From contig JALGVT010000001.1 of the NCBI GenBank assembly GCA_025774555.1, positions 62,001 to 126,000 on the forward strand: a stretch of DNA of 64,000 nucleotides. The letters are read 5' to 3'. The notes under the pieces are model-generated. The model saw nothing but the letters and a program-made list of their open reading frames with translations. It was not told the origin of the DNA and made no database searches. The DNA comes from a candidate division LCP-89 bacterium. Its GTDB lineage: Bacteria > Electryoneota > B3-LCP. Position numbers and translations under genes: made by a program. Below, piece by piece: positions 8,484 through 16,868 of this stretch (its first letter is position 1; each line of letters opens with the position of its first letter).

Positions 8484-9096
8484 ATGCAGGCGGCAGCGCG
8501 GGCAGCGGATTAGACCTTAACACCGCTCGCTGCGCTTCCTGATCGAATAGAAAATGACCCGACTTACTCTCCAGTTTTACATCCTGTATCTTGCCGCCTC
8601 TGCCAACCACAAAGAAAACAACCGCTTTCAACCCCTTTGCTTTCTTCGCGCTGATCACCGGCTTGAAGTTGGATAATATCTTTATCTGAATATTGCTTAA
8701 ATAATAGGGATACGGAAAATTAGCTCCGTCCAGTCTAACGCCGCTCTGTCCGCCTTCTCCAGCGCCGGTTGCAACCGTTTCAGTTTTCGCCTTAGTTGAA
8801 GATTCAGCCGGTTTCGACTCCGCTTTCGATTTACCTTTAGTGCTGACTACCCGTTCCGGCGTCTTCTTAGCGACAGGTTTGGGCTTCGGTTTCGTCTCTG
8901 CTGGCGCCGTTTCCTGTTTGATGGCCTGTTTTGCCGGAGTCGGACCGGGTTTTCCCGGCAGAGCCACCAGCCGCACCGGCTGGTACTTCCTGAAAGACTT
9001 AATCTGCGTCACCGGCTGCGACGTCATTAAAAAGATCATTCCGATGGCGATAATGTGCAGCACGCCAGATAATATGTAAGCATTGCGCACAGCCAC
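8434..9096 (-). CDS. tolA: TolA/TonB-like energy-transducing protein
   Basis: 220 residues: one N-terminal membrane helix (AYILSGVLHIIAIGMIFLM), a Pro/Lys/Ala/Thr-rich periplasm-spanning segment (about 45-115) and a C-terminal TonB/TolA-type domain (LKAVVFFVVGRGGKIQDVKLESKSG, FDQEAQRAVLRSNPLPALP). The fold at the C terminus looks more like TonB than classical TolA, but position between tolR and tolB argues that it acts as TolA, linking the TolQR motor to the outer membrane. It starts 3 bp after the tolR stop. Confidence 0.85.
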   Translation of the reverse strand: MAVRNAYILSGVLHIIAIGMIFLMTSQPVTQIKSFRKYQPVRLVALPGKPGPTPAKQAIKQETAPAETKPKPKPVAKKTPERVVSTKGKSKAESKPAESSTKAKTETVATGAGEGGQSGVRLDGANFPYPYYLSNIQIKILSNFKPVISAKKAKGLKAVVFFVVGRGGKIQDVKLESKSGHFLFDQEAQRAVLRSNPLPALPPAFGSDRLGVHFEFVASE

Positions 9097-9099
9097 GAT

Positions 9100-9507
9100 T
9101 TACCTCGGCTTAGGACTTTCCGTCGCCAGCCCAACGTCAATAGCGCCTGCCTGCCTTAGAATATCCAGCGCGGTAATGATCTCCTGATAAGCCAGCTCCC
9201 CATCCGCTCGAACGAATACCGGGCGGGGATTTTCAGGTGAATATATCTGCTTGAAAGCGCTGGCAAAATCGGCTCTGCTCACCTGGCTGGCGTCGATGAA
9301 GATCACCCCATTTTTGCCCAATGTGATCTCAATCCCCTCCTCGGATCTGGGCTGCGCTTTACGGGAAACCGGAAGACTGACGTCATAAACGCTCTTCAGC
9401 ATAGGCGCGCTGATCATGAAAATAATCAGCAATACCAGAAAAACGTCCACCAGCGGAGTGACGTTGATCTCCGCCATGCGCGACTGTTCAAACTCTACAG
9501 GCTTCAC
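9100..9507 (-). CDS. tolR: Biopolymer transport protein TolR/ExbD
   Basis: 135 residues. One N-terminal membrane helix carries the essential aspartate (D21 in NVTPLVDVFLVLLIIFM), followed by the ExbD/TolR periplasmic domain (GKNGVIFIDASQV, RADGELAYQEIITALDILRQAG). With TolQ it forms the proton-driven inner-membrane motor. Its ATG overlaps the tolQ stop by 4 nt, and the tolA-like gene follows after 3 bp. Confidence 0.94.
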   Translation of the reverse strand: MKPVEFEQSRMAEINVTPLVDVFLVLLIIFMISAPMLKSVYDVSLPVSRKAQPRSEEGIEITLGKNGVIFIDASQVSRADFASAFKQIYSPENPRPVFVRADGELAYQEIITALDILRQAGAIDVGLATESPKPR

Positions 9508-10208
9508 CGGCTTATCTCCCGTGCTGCGGTCTGGCTTGAGGCACGCTGCGCTTCATGCTTACGCATCACGCGCACCGCCAGTAACAGATCGGTGGAAAAA
9601 TCTTCTATAGCCCGCGCTTCGTCTTTTAAAGAACCTAAAAAGTAATTATAGGCGATTACTGCTGGAATCGCGGCTGCCAAACCGGCGGCAGTCGCAATCA
9701 GAGCCTCGGCAATGCCCGGAGCAACGACGGCAAGCGACGTTGAACCCCAGTTGCCGATATTTATAAATGAGCGCATTACGCCCCAGACAGTTCCGAACAG
9801 TCCAATGAATGGGCTCGCCGAACCGACCGAAGCGAGGATTCCGAGACGGCTCTCCAATCGCGCTAATTGAATACTGCCCTGCTTCTGCAGTATCCGCGTT
9901 AAAGCATCTTCATCGCCGTGATGGCGGCGCACCGAAAAATAATCTAAGAATACCCTGTGATATATTCTCGAAACCGATGACCAGGGATACCGATTCAGTT
10001 TATCCCGCAGACTCTCTGGGTTGAAATCGCCCCAGTTGATCTTTGCAAAAATTCTGCGGGCTTTACGCTCTTTAGAGAAAACCCAGGCTTTCTCTATGAT
10101 AATTCCCCAGGTCCATATAGAGAGCACAAACAGCAGTGCGAGCACCAGTTTCGCCAGCCCCGAGGCGGATCGCAGTAGAGAGACTAAGTCTAAGGTAAAA
10201 TTTTCCAT
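9504..10208 (-). CDS. tolQ: MotA/TolQ/ExbB proton channel family protein TolQ
   Basis: 234 residues with three membrane helices: about 15-40, and the conserved pair around 135-155 (SPFIGLFGTVWGVMRSF) and 170-195 (APGIAEALIATAAGLAAAIPAVIAYNYF). These are the hallmark TolQ/ExbB segments. It is the first gene of the six-gene tolQRAB-pal-cpoB operon. No Shine-Dalgarno sequence is evident before the ATG. Confidence 0.95.
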   Translation of the reverse strand: MENFTLDLVSLLRSASGLAKLVLALLFVLSIWTWGIIIEKAWVFSKERKARRIFAKINWGDFNPESLRDKLNRYPWSSVSRIYHRVFLDYFSVRRHHGDEDALTRILQKQGSIQLARLESRLGILASVGSASPFIGLFGTVWGVMRSFINIGNWGSTSLAVVAPGIAEALIATAAGLAAAIPAVIAYNYFLGSLKDEARAIEDFSTDLLLAVRVMRKHEAQRASSQTAAREISR

Positions 10209-10527
10209 AAATTAAAACGGTAACTGAAGAAGTATAATCTTTCAGCCCTATACACACCTTCACGAGAACACCACTCCATCACGGGAACGATAGTATAGAA
10301 CCCGTTAGATAATACAATCTTTGAATATACGAGAAGTTCCCTTAAAAGGCAAGAGAATTCTGAATTTCTCCTTAAAATGAAAAAAGCACGCAAATATCGT
10401 GTTTATTTATAAAAATGGATGGTGGGAGGGTTTGTTTTGTCATTCCGCCTGCCCCTTTGAGGTGCCCGGATCCGACGCCCTGTTAAATCCGTGTCATCCG
10501 TGGTCCAGACAATTACCCCGCCACCAC
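10209..10527. other. Intergenic region between two minus-strand transcription units
   Basis: No gene is supported in these 319 bp. The half next to tolQ must hold the tol operon promoter, but no well-spaced -35/-10 pair is convincing. The other half (about 10430-10520) contains degenerate dispersed text, including a phrase of the form AATCCGTGTCATCCGTGG that recurs in related wording near 12860, 51570 and 61540. Confidence 0.5.
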
Positions 10528-12216
10528 CTATCTTAGCAGCACCACCTTCTCCGCCGCCTGATATTCCCCTGCCTTCAACCGAACAATATACACCCCCGAC
10601 GGCAAACCCTCGCCATCGAAGGTGATTTGGTGCGTGCCAGCGTGATAATATCCCGTAGTCGGGGTCGTCCCTGACCCCGACAATTGTAGGGGCGACGCGT
10701 GCGTCGCCCTGTTGTTAATCTTGCATCCAGCTATATCGAACACATCCAACCTGACCTTTCCCGCCACTGGCAGATCGAAACTAATCACCGTCTGTGAATT
10801 AAACGGATTGGGATAGGTATTTAGTACTATTTCAGACGGCGGAATGGGGGGTTGAGGGATTTCTTCCACTCCTACTGATTGGTGATAAGATGTATCCCCA
10901 AGTATAATATGAATCCTCCCCCATAAATTCTGCGTATAGAATTGATTAAATCCTGGTTCTCCTATAGCCAGGTCTTCTAAATCGTCTCCGTTGATATCAC
11001 CTATGTTGCAGACTCCCTGCCCAAGGTTACTTTCTGTATTTCCTTGATAATAGATTGCATCATATAGTGTATCTGGATTTGCACCATTCAGACATACATA
11101 TACTTTGCCTGCATTTAAAACATTTGATGAATTCCCTGATACAATATCCTCCCATCCATCCCCATTAAGGTCAATACCTAGTAGATGATCTCCTATTGTA
11201 TTAAAATAATTGCCAGGACCAGGGAATATATAGTCAGGCTGAGAATGACTCAAGACTGGAGAGAGAAAAATGTATATCGAACTTTCAATTGATGGAGGAT
11301 AGTTTCTTCTATTACCAACTACCACGTCTTTAATCCCATCCCTATTAAAATCGACTCCGGTAACTGACACCCCCAATTTGGAATCCTCTTCTTCCCCCCA
11401 AATTGTAACATCCGCTAAAGTATCTGGAATAGAACCACCATGGTAGATTGCTAGATAACCGAGATCATCCTCTTCTTGAGGTCCATCACAGAACCTATCC
11501 ACAATGACAATATCATTGAAATTGTCTCCATTAACATCACCTAAGCCGGCGGCATCCCAACCCACTCGTTGAAATTCTCCGCCACCCTGCAATTGCCAGT
11601 CGGGGATATTATCTAGTACTTCTCCCCCATAATAAACATATATTCGACCTCGATAATCTTCTTCGTAATCTATCCAGAATTCATAGTCGAGGATCATGAA
11701 GTCGTTTCCCCCATCCCCATTGAAATCTCCGATCCCCGCTCCCCTATAGCCAAATAAAGTATCCCAATTCTCCTGTCCCTGAATTATTAAGTCTGGAATT
11801 GTGTCGAGAATGCTACCTCCAAAATAAAGATAAACTAGACTGCACTCTACAGGCGCTGATGGACTATCCACATTAATTATAAAATCAACGCCACCATCCC
11901 CGTTGACATCACCTACATTATATAGCGAGATACCGAAATTATAACCGATTGTATCTGGTTTAGGAATTATTAGATGTGGGATTGTATCTGGCATCGAATT
12001 CCCAAAATAGACAAATGCTTCTTCATTCCAACTTCCAACCAAAAAATCATCATATCCATCTTGGTTAATATCACCAAGGGCTGCAATACTGGTCCCAATT
12101 CCTGTCGAATCCGTCTCGCCCATATCCATCCACCAGGCTTCTAGTTCTTGCACCTGTGCGGCAGCGGTTAGTGCTGTTATCAGAATAAAGATGGTGGTTA
12201 AGGTCAGTTTTTTCAT
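10528..12216 (-). CDS. Secreted FG-GAP repeat protein with C-terminal sorting domain
   Basis: 562 residues with signal peptide MKKLTLTTIFILITALTAAAQ. About seven FG-GAP/VCBS-type repeats cover residues 35-440 (GDINQDGYDDFLVG, GDVNGDGGVDFIIN, GDFNGDGGNDFMI, GDVNGDNFNDIVI, VDFNRDGIKDVVVG, IDLNGDGWEDIVSG, GDINGDDLEDLAIG), with Asp/Asn-rich calcium-binding-like loops, suggesting an integrin-alpha-like beta-propeller. The last 95 residues are a sorting domain (YPNPFNSQTVISF...EKVVLLR). Inside that domain an extra stretch reading NNRATHASPLQLSGSG is translated from two REP-like palindromes (10659-10709). Surface adhesion is a guess; secretion is well supported. Confidence 0.88.
   Translation of the reverse strand: MKKLTLTTIFILITALTAAAQVQELEAWWMDMGETDSTGIGTSIAALGDINQDGYDDFLVGSWNEEAFVYFGNSMPDTIPHLIIPKPDTIGYNFGISLYNVGDVNGDGGVDFIINVDSPSAPVECSLVYLYFGGSILDTIPDLIIQGQENWDTLFGYRGAGIGDFNGDGGNDFMILDYEFWIDYEEDYRGRIYVYYGGEVLDNIPDWQLQGGGEFQRVGWDAAGLGDVNGDNFNDIVIVDRFCDGPQEEDDLGYLAIYHGGSIPDTLADVTIWGEEEDSKLGVSVTGVDFNRDGIKDVVVGNRRNYPPSIESSIYIFLSPVLSHSQPDYIFPGPGNYFNTIGDHLLGIDLNGDGWEDIVSGNSSNVLNAGKVYVCLNGANPDTLYDAIYYQGNTESNLGQGVCNIGDINGDDLEDLAIGEPGFNQFYTQNLWGRIHIILGDTSYHQSVGVEEIPQPPIPPSEIVLNTYPNPFNSQTVISFDLPVAGKVRLDVFDIAGCKINNRATHASPLQLSGSGTTPTTGYYHAGTHQITFDGEGLPSGVYIVRLKAGEYQAAEKVVLLR
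10659..10709. repeat. Pair of REP-like palindromes inside a reading frame
   Basis: Palindrome A: TCGGGGTC (10659-10666) pairs with GACCCCGA (10673-10680). Palindrome B: GGGCGACGC (10690-10698) pairs with GCGTCGCCC (10701-10709). Both lie inside the sorting-domain coding region of the FG-GAP gene and keep the frame. A relative of A is at 61484-61513 and a relative of B at 12420-12439, both outside intact genes. Confidence 0.8.
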
Positions 12217-12225
12217 AATAGGGTC

Positions 12226-12345
12226 TCACCTTATAAGTAGCATCTTCTTCGCAGCAACATATTCCCCTGCTACCAACCGAACAATATACACCCCCGACGG
12301 CAAACCCTCGCCATCTAAGGTGATTTGATGCGTGCCGGGTTTCAG
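12226..12345 (-). pseudogene. Detached C-terminal sorting-domain cassette
   Basis: On the minus strand this segment encodes GTHQITLDGEGLPSGVYIV and ends in AAKKMLLIR followed by a stop, 9 bp upstream of the FG-GAP gene start. It is the last third of a sorting domain with no protein body. Its DNA matches the same part of the FG-GAP gene (12259-12337 against 10561-10639) with about six mismatches in 80 bases, so the copies separated recently. Upstream of it lie palindromes rather than a gene. It could be the relic of a deleted gene or a duplicated cassette. Confidence 0.7.
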
Positions 12346-12392
12346 GTCGGATTCCCCCCACGAAGTGGTTCCTTTGAAGAATCCGACGCCGC

Positions 12393-12440
12393 GTAGGGGT
12401 CGGTCTTGTGCCGACCCGAGGGCGAGGCAAGCCTCGCCCC
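12393..12440. repeat. Pair of REP-like palindromes next to the detached sorting domain
   Basis: GGGTCGG (12397-12403) pairs with CCGACCC (12411-12417) around the loop TCTTGTG. GGGCGAGGC (12420-12428) pairs with GCCTCGCCC (12431-12439) around AA. The first is nearly identical, loop included, to the palindrome inside the gene at 31443-33647. The second is a sequence variant of palindrome B at 10690-10709. Confidence 0.8.
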
Positions 12441-13071
12441 TACTGGACTCCAGGTCGTCGCCCGGAGTGACACATATCATACCCTCAATATAACCAATAT
12501 TTCGTAATTTGTCAAGGGAAACTATCGGTCAGGACAAAAAAAGGCAGGGTGGGTGGCATGCTTCTGGTCCGTCTCCTGATGGAACGAAGCATGTTTGTAT
12601 GGGCGGATCCGCGTGTCCGCCCTGTTTTATTGCAGAGCGTCCCACTTATGGTAGTTAACTAAATATCTTGACACCGTCCGGGAATTTCCCAAAGGGATGC
12701 CTATAGTACATTACTGGGCATCAATCCTTCCTCTATGCCATCCACCCCCTCTAAAAATCTCCTCACTTATCCCTTGTATTTACGATACAAATGTTGTATA
12801 TTATATATACAGGTGTTACTCTTACTCGCCAACCTGTTCCGCGGAATCCTTAATAAATCAGTGAAATCTGTGATCCCTTTTTCTGAATCCTGAACCCTGA
12901 ACCCTGAATCCCAATAAAACGACATCACCTCGTGTCGTCTATAAATGAGCGACATCGGTTCATGTAGCTCTAAAACCAAACAGACGGTCACAAGACCGCC
13001 TGCCATTTTCCATTTTTATTCTTTATTTATTCAGAATGTGTGGTCGGGACAGCTGAATATCCCGGCGCGTA
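12441..13071. other. Long intergenic region with degenerate repeats, no gene supported
   Basis: About 630 bp without a convincing gene. A 47-bp repeat (12551-12597) recurs at 61592-61640; it begins GGGTGGCATGCTTCTGGTCC and ends GAACGAAGCATGTT, so its ends are imperfectly complementary. Near 12881-12914 a short tandem of CTGAACC/CTGAATC units occurs. A 79-residue frame on the minus strand (12767-13006) runs through this repeat text and has no recognisable protein features. Confidence 0.5.
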
Positions 13072-13797
13072 TCACACTTCCACATCAGCAATCAACGCCG
13101 CCTCTTCTGCTTCCCGCGCTGGATTGATGCCAGCGATAATCCCTTTAGAGTTACAGATCAAACTCCGACCCTGAAGTTTCCTGCCAATTAAGGCGCCGAT
13201 ACCGCAGGTTTTTAAAATCACAGACGAGGTGATCTGAGCGCCTTTAATATAAATATCCCGGTCCCGCCGCTGCTTTTCTGCTACAGAATCGTCTTTCAGA
13301 TATGGACTGTCAGTCGGATTGGCAATCAGATCAGGCTTCAGCTTCGCCACTTCACTGAAGCTCTCCGGAAAGAGAACGTCTGAACAGATCAAAACGGAAA
13401 GCCTGATCCCTTTAACGTTAAACACTTTATATTCAGTTCCCGGTCTGATCCCCCGCTCCCGTTCTCCCGGCATCGGGTGCATTTTCCGGTAGAAACCGAC
13501 ATGCTTACCCCGGTCGAAAATATGACAGGCATTATAGAAATTCTCATTCACTTTTTCAGCCAGCGTCCCGCCGACCAGGACGCCATCGAGACGCCGCGAG
13601 TAATCTGCCAGGAGATCCAGAATCCGCTGCCGGTCTCCGGCGGTTTCCGCCTGATTTTTACATTCTGGAGGGACAAAAAAATACTCGGGCAGACAAGCAA
13701 GGTCCACTCCGAGTTCACGTAAGCGGCTGAATTCTTCAGGGGCGATACTTCTCCCCATCCTCATTTGCAGCGCTGCTATCTTTAAAATCTGGCTCAT
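13072..13797 (-). CDS. Carbon-nitrogen hydrolase (nitrilase superfamily)
   Basis: 241 residues spanning the nitrilase/amidohydrolase fold. The Glu-Lys-Cys catalytic triad is visible: E38 in CLPEYFF, K105 in FYRKMHP and C138 in VLICSDVLFPE. The family hydrolyses amide or nitrile C-N bonds; the substrate cannot be read from the sequence. It is short for the family but includes all three catalytic motifs and the usual end (GRSLICNSKGIIAG). It lies 14 bp downstream of the thioesterase gene, in the same direction, so the two are probably cotranscribed. Confidence 0.88.
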   Translation of the reverse strand: MSQILKIAALQMRMGRSIAPEEFSRLRELGVDLACLPEYFFVPPECKNQAETAGDRQRILDLLADYSRRLDGVLVGGTLAEKVNENFYNACHIFDRGKHVGFYRKMHPMPGERERGIRPGTEYKVFNVKGIRLSVLICSDVLFPESFSEVAKLKPDLIANPTDSPYLKDDSVAEKQRRDRDIYIKGAQITSSVILKTCGIGALIGRKLQGRSLICNSKGIIAGINPAREAEEAALIADVEV

Positions 13798-13811
13798 TCC
13801 GGTTTGATCCG

Positions 13812-14213
13812 CTACAGGAAAGCGCTCCGGAAACTGGCTGGCACAGGAATCGGTTTCCCCGTTTCCCGGTCAACGAAAACCGCTACGAATTTCCCCCGGC
13901 TGACCAACTCACCCCCTGATTGCTCTACGATTTCCTGTTCTATGGTGATAGAGCTGTTTCCCACATCTGTGATTTCGCCTTCTATTACGATGCGGTCGCC
14001 AACCGACAACGGCTTGATATAATCCACCTCAGCCCGGACGATGATGAAGATATAGCCTTCTTCCCGGAGTGATCCGAAGGACATATTCTTCTGTTCTAAA
14101 TACTCGACCCGAGCCTGTTCAAAATAGTTCAGGAAAACCGCGTGATTGACGTGTCCGTAGGCATCCAATTCATATGAACGGACTTTTAGTTCACAGGATA
14201 GTTTTTGGGGCAT
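13812..14213 (-). CDS. Hotdog-fold acyl-CoA thioesterase (4HBT/YbgC type)
   Basis: 133 residues with the 4-hydroxybenzoyl-CoA thioesterase signature YELDAYGHVNHAVFLNYFEQAR, including the active-site Asp (D17) and the following HVNH segment. The rest matches a single hotdog domain (VRAEVDYIKPLSVGDRIVIEGEI, VSRGKFVAVFVDRETGKPIPVP). The family hydrolyses acyl-CoA thioesters. Although YbgC proteins often sit in tol operons, this gene is separate and pairs with a nitrilase-family gene, so its substrate is uncertain. Confidence 0.88.
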   Translation of the reverse strand: MPQKLSCELKVRSYELDAYGHVNHAVFLNYFEQARVEYLEQKNMSFGSLREEGYIFIIVRAEVDYIKPLSVGDRIVIEGEITDVGNSSITIEQEIVEQSGGELVSRGKFVAVFVDRETGKPIPVPASFRSAFL

Positions 14214-14297
14214 AGTTAAGCTCCGCCCGTATGTGAATTATGTTTAGTCAGGTCTTGATTTCCGATTTATCGGGAAGTGTGACCTGACGCCATTTCC

Positions 14298-14470
14298 AAG
14301 AGCATCCCACTTCAGTGGGATAGCTTTAGATTAGCTCGGGAATTAATTCCCGAGTGGCAGAATGTATTCAAATTTATCCGAAAAATAAATGTCACGTTAA
14401 TTAGCAGCGCCCGGAAATGAATTTCCAGGCTAATTTAGTGCTGTCCCACTGAAGTAGGACGCTAATAATG
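14298..14470. repeat. Two head-to-head copies of a palindrome-bearing repeat
   Basis: Copy 1 (about 14298-14360) contains ATCCCACT-TC-AGTGGGAT (14304-14321) and the perfect 20-bp palindrome CTCGGGAATTAATTCCCGAG (14335-14354). Copy 2 (about 14402-14470), read on the other strand, carries the same order: an imperfect GTCCTACTTCAGTGGGAC hairpin, a TTAG-rich spacer and a GGAAAT/ATTTCC hairpin. The copies are inverted, about 45 bp apart, and fill the gap between the thioesterase and molybdoenzyme genes. They may also act as a transcription end signal. Confidence 0.7.
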
Positions 14471-14496
14471 GTTACATCCCGCCCGGGCGGATTTGG

Positions 14497-16773
14497 TCAT
14501 TTTTGTTTCTTCTCCGCTAACGCTTTCAACACCTTTTCAGGTGTAATCGGCAGCGACCTCATGCGTATTCCTGCGGCATGGTAGATGGCGTTGGCAATTG
14601 CCGCCGCTGTTGGCACCATGGTCATTTCACCCATACCTTTGGCGCCAAAAGGACCTTCCGGGTCTATCGTTTCCACCAGGATCGATTCAATTTCCGGCAT
14701 ATCCATCGTGGTGGGGATTTTATAATCGGTGAAATTCGGATTTAATACCTTCCCATCTTTTATCTGAATCTGTTCCGTGAGTGCATACCCCAATCCCATG
14801 GCAACACCGCCTTCGACCTGTCCTTCAGCGCCTACCGGATTCAGTACTCTGCCGATATCGTGAGCCGCCGCTACTTTTTTAACCTTCACGACGCCGGTCT
14901 CTTCATTGACTTCAACTTCGACTGCGTGAGCGCCGAATCCGTAGGTGGCGGATATGTTACCCTTCCACTCTTTATCTTGATGTTCGGTCGGCGGATCGTA
15001 ATAGTATTCTCCAACTACAACATGTCCACCCTGACGGAAGTGCAGCGAACGCACCGCTTTCCCCAGACTCAAATTCTTCTCAGAATCCTGCTTTAAATAT
15101 ATTTTACCGTCCCTGATATCAAGCGCTTCCGGTGAAGTCTTGAGCATCTCTGCTCCGGCTTGTAAAATCTGCTGCTTCGCTTCACGGGCGGCATACAGAG
15201 CGGCATTTCCAGCGATGAACGTCGTTCTGGAAGCATGCACGCCGACGTCCCAGGGACGCACGTCAGTATCGGTATTCACCAGATGAACCGATTCAAAGGG
15301 AACGCCGAGTTCTTCAGCGACAATCTGACACAGCACCGTATCCGATCCCTGCCCGATCTCGGTCGATCCGGAAATGATGGACACACCTCCGAAGTCGTTG
15401 ACCTTAACTATGACTCCGCAGCCATCGGACGGATAGATACGCGCGCCGCCTCCAACGTGAATAACTCCAGCAATGCCGACTCCGTGACCTGTCCCCTGTT
15501 CCTTTTTATGCTCTTTCCAGTTGACAGCTTCAGCGGATTTTTCCAGACATTCCGACAGTCCGCAAGTAGTAATCACCATCCCTGCTCCGGTAACGTCGCC
15601 GGGCTGATTGGAATTCAGCAGGCGGAACTGCAGGGAATCCATATTGCATTGCTCGGCAAGTTCATCCATTTGCACTTCGCAAGCGAAAGTAAGTTCGGGG
15701 TTACCGAACCCGCGCATCGCACCGCCGTAGGGATTATTGGTATAGACGATCTGGCAGACAAAACGGCAATGAGGCACTCTATACAAAGCTGATGCTGTCT
15801 GCATCGAAACGAGCGGCGTTACCGCGCCCCAGGAGTTGTAAGCCCCGTCATCGCTGACCGCAAACGCGGATCTAACTGTAAGACGTCCATCTTTCGTGCA
15901 GCCGGTCTTCAAATCAACCACCATGGGGCTGCGAACCGGACTGTAGAGAAATTCATCACGCCGGTCGTATTCGATTTTAACCGGTCGGTCCGCCTTCTTC
16001 GCTAAAAAAGCGGCGATCGCTTCATAAGGATATAGATCCAGCTTAGCACCGAATCCTCCCCCAATATAGGGCTGCTTAACGGTGACCTGCGATCCCTGAA
16101 GCCCTAAAATACCCGCCATGTCCCGCTGGTAGAGGAAAGGCACCTGCGTTGGCGTTCTCATCAAAAGAGTTCCATTGGGCAGCCATTCTGCTATTGAGGC
16201 GCAGGGTCCCATACAGGAATGTGCGATAAATTGCAGATCGAAACGTCCTTCGACCACGAAATCAGATTCGTCAAATCCCTGTTCGACGTCGCCGTGTACA
16301 TAATCGTAGGTAATGGAGAGGTTATCGGCGCGATTTTCATGGATAAGAGGCGCGCCCTCTTTCAAAGCATCGAACGGATCGAAAACAGCGGGCAGCTCTT
16401 CATATTCCACTTCAATCAGTTCCACCGCTTCTTCTGCTATTTCCGGCGTGCGCGCCGCTACTGCGGCAACCTCGTCCATCAATGAGCGAACCTTGCCGAA
16501 CTTCAGCGCGTAATTATCATTGCCGTATCCATAACCGACTTTTAAAGTATCTTCGGCGGTTATAACGCATATAACACCGGATAGCTTTTCCGCTTTGCTG
16601 GTGTTGATACTTAAGATTTTCGCATGCGGATACTTCGACCTTAGAATCTTGCCATACAGCATCTTAGGCAAAACAAGATCGGTGGCATATTGAGCTTTGC
16701 CGGTGGCTTTAGCCCGGGCGTCGGGCTTGGCTACGCGTTGACCAATGGATGAAAATGCTGATTCAGGTGCCAT
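14497..16773 (-). CDS. Xanthine dehydrogenase family protein, molybdopterin-binding large subunit
   Basis: 758 residues. The start is ATG 16773 with GGAG upstream; a longer open frame upstream encodes a hydrophobic non-conserved stretch. Residues about 10-120 are the Ald_Xan_dh_C domain; the rest is the molybdenum-cofactor domain with GGGFGAKLDLYPYEA, GGAMRGFGNPE, GSTEIGQGSDT and the C-terminal GAKGMGEMTMVPTAAAIANA, whose Glu matches the catalytic base of the family. The enzyme hydroxylates an unknown substrate (purine, aldehyde or N-heterocycle). The FeS and FAD subunits are encoded upstream on the same strand, with a broken four-helix-bundle gene in between. Confidence 0.93.
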   Translation of the reverse strand: MAPESAFSSIGQRVAKPDARAKATGKAQYATDLVLPKMLYGKILRSKYPHAKILSINTSKAEKLSGVICVITAEDTLKVGYGYGNDNYALKFGKVRSLMDEVAAVAARTPEIAEEAVELIEVEYEELPAVFDPFDALKEGAPLIHENRADNLSITYDYVHGDVEQGFDESDFVVEGRFDLQFIAHSCMGPCASIAEWLPNGTLLMRTPTQVPFLYQRDMAGILGLQGSQVTVKQPYIGGGFGAKLDLYPYEAIAAFLAKKADRPVKIEYDRRDEFLYSPVRSPMVVDLKTGCTKDGRLTVRSAFAVSDDGAYNSWGAVTPLVSMQTASALYRVPHCRFVCQIVYTNNPYGGAMRGFGNPELTFACEVQMDELAEQCNMDSLQFRLLNSNQPGDVTGAGMVITTCGLSECLEKSAEAVNWKEHKKEQGTGHGVGIAGVIHVGGGARIYPSDGCGVIVKVNDFGGVSIISGSTEIGQGSDTVLCQIVAEELGVPFESVHLVNTDTDVRPWDVGVHASRTTFIAGNAALYAAREAKQQILQAGAEMLKTSPEALDIRDGKIYLKQDSEKNLSLGKAVRSLHFRQGGHVVVGEYYYDPPTEHQDKEWKGNISATYGFGAHAVEVEVNEETGVVKVKKVAAAHDIGRVLNPVGAEGQVEGGVAMGLGYALTEQIQIKDGKVLNPNFTDYKIPTTMDMPEIESILVETIDPEGPFGAKGMGEMTMVPTAAAIANAIYHAAGIRMRSLPITPEKVLKALAEKKQK

Positions 16774-16868
16774 TGAATCTCCATTTGTTTCACTGATGGA
16801 ATGTAGATAATAACAAAGATAAAAAATAAAAACGGAAAAAGGAAAAATAAAGAACGGATGGCTACATC

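Noticed and set aside
12071-12430. 119-residue minus-strand frame overlapping the FG-GAP gene start
   Set aside because: It is a shifted-frame shadow of the sorting-domain cassette and the FG-GAP gene.
12767-13006. 79-residue minus-strand frame
   Set aside because: It runs through degenerate repeat text (CTGAACC units, GAAATCTGTG phrases), with no ribosome-binding site or protein features.
14298-14470. CRISPR-like array
   Set aside because: There are only two units, in inverted orientation, each internally palindromic, with no regular spacers and no cas genes.
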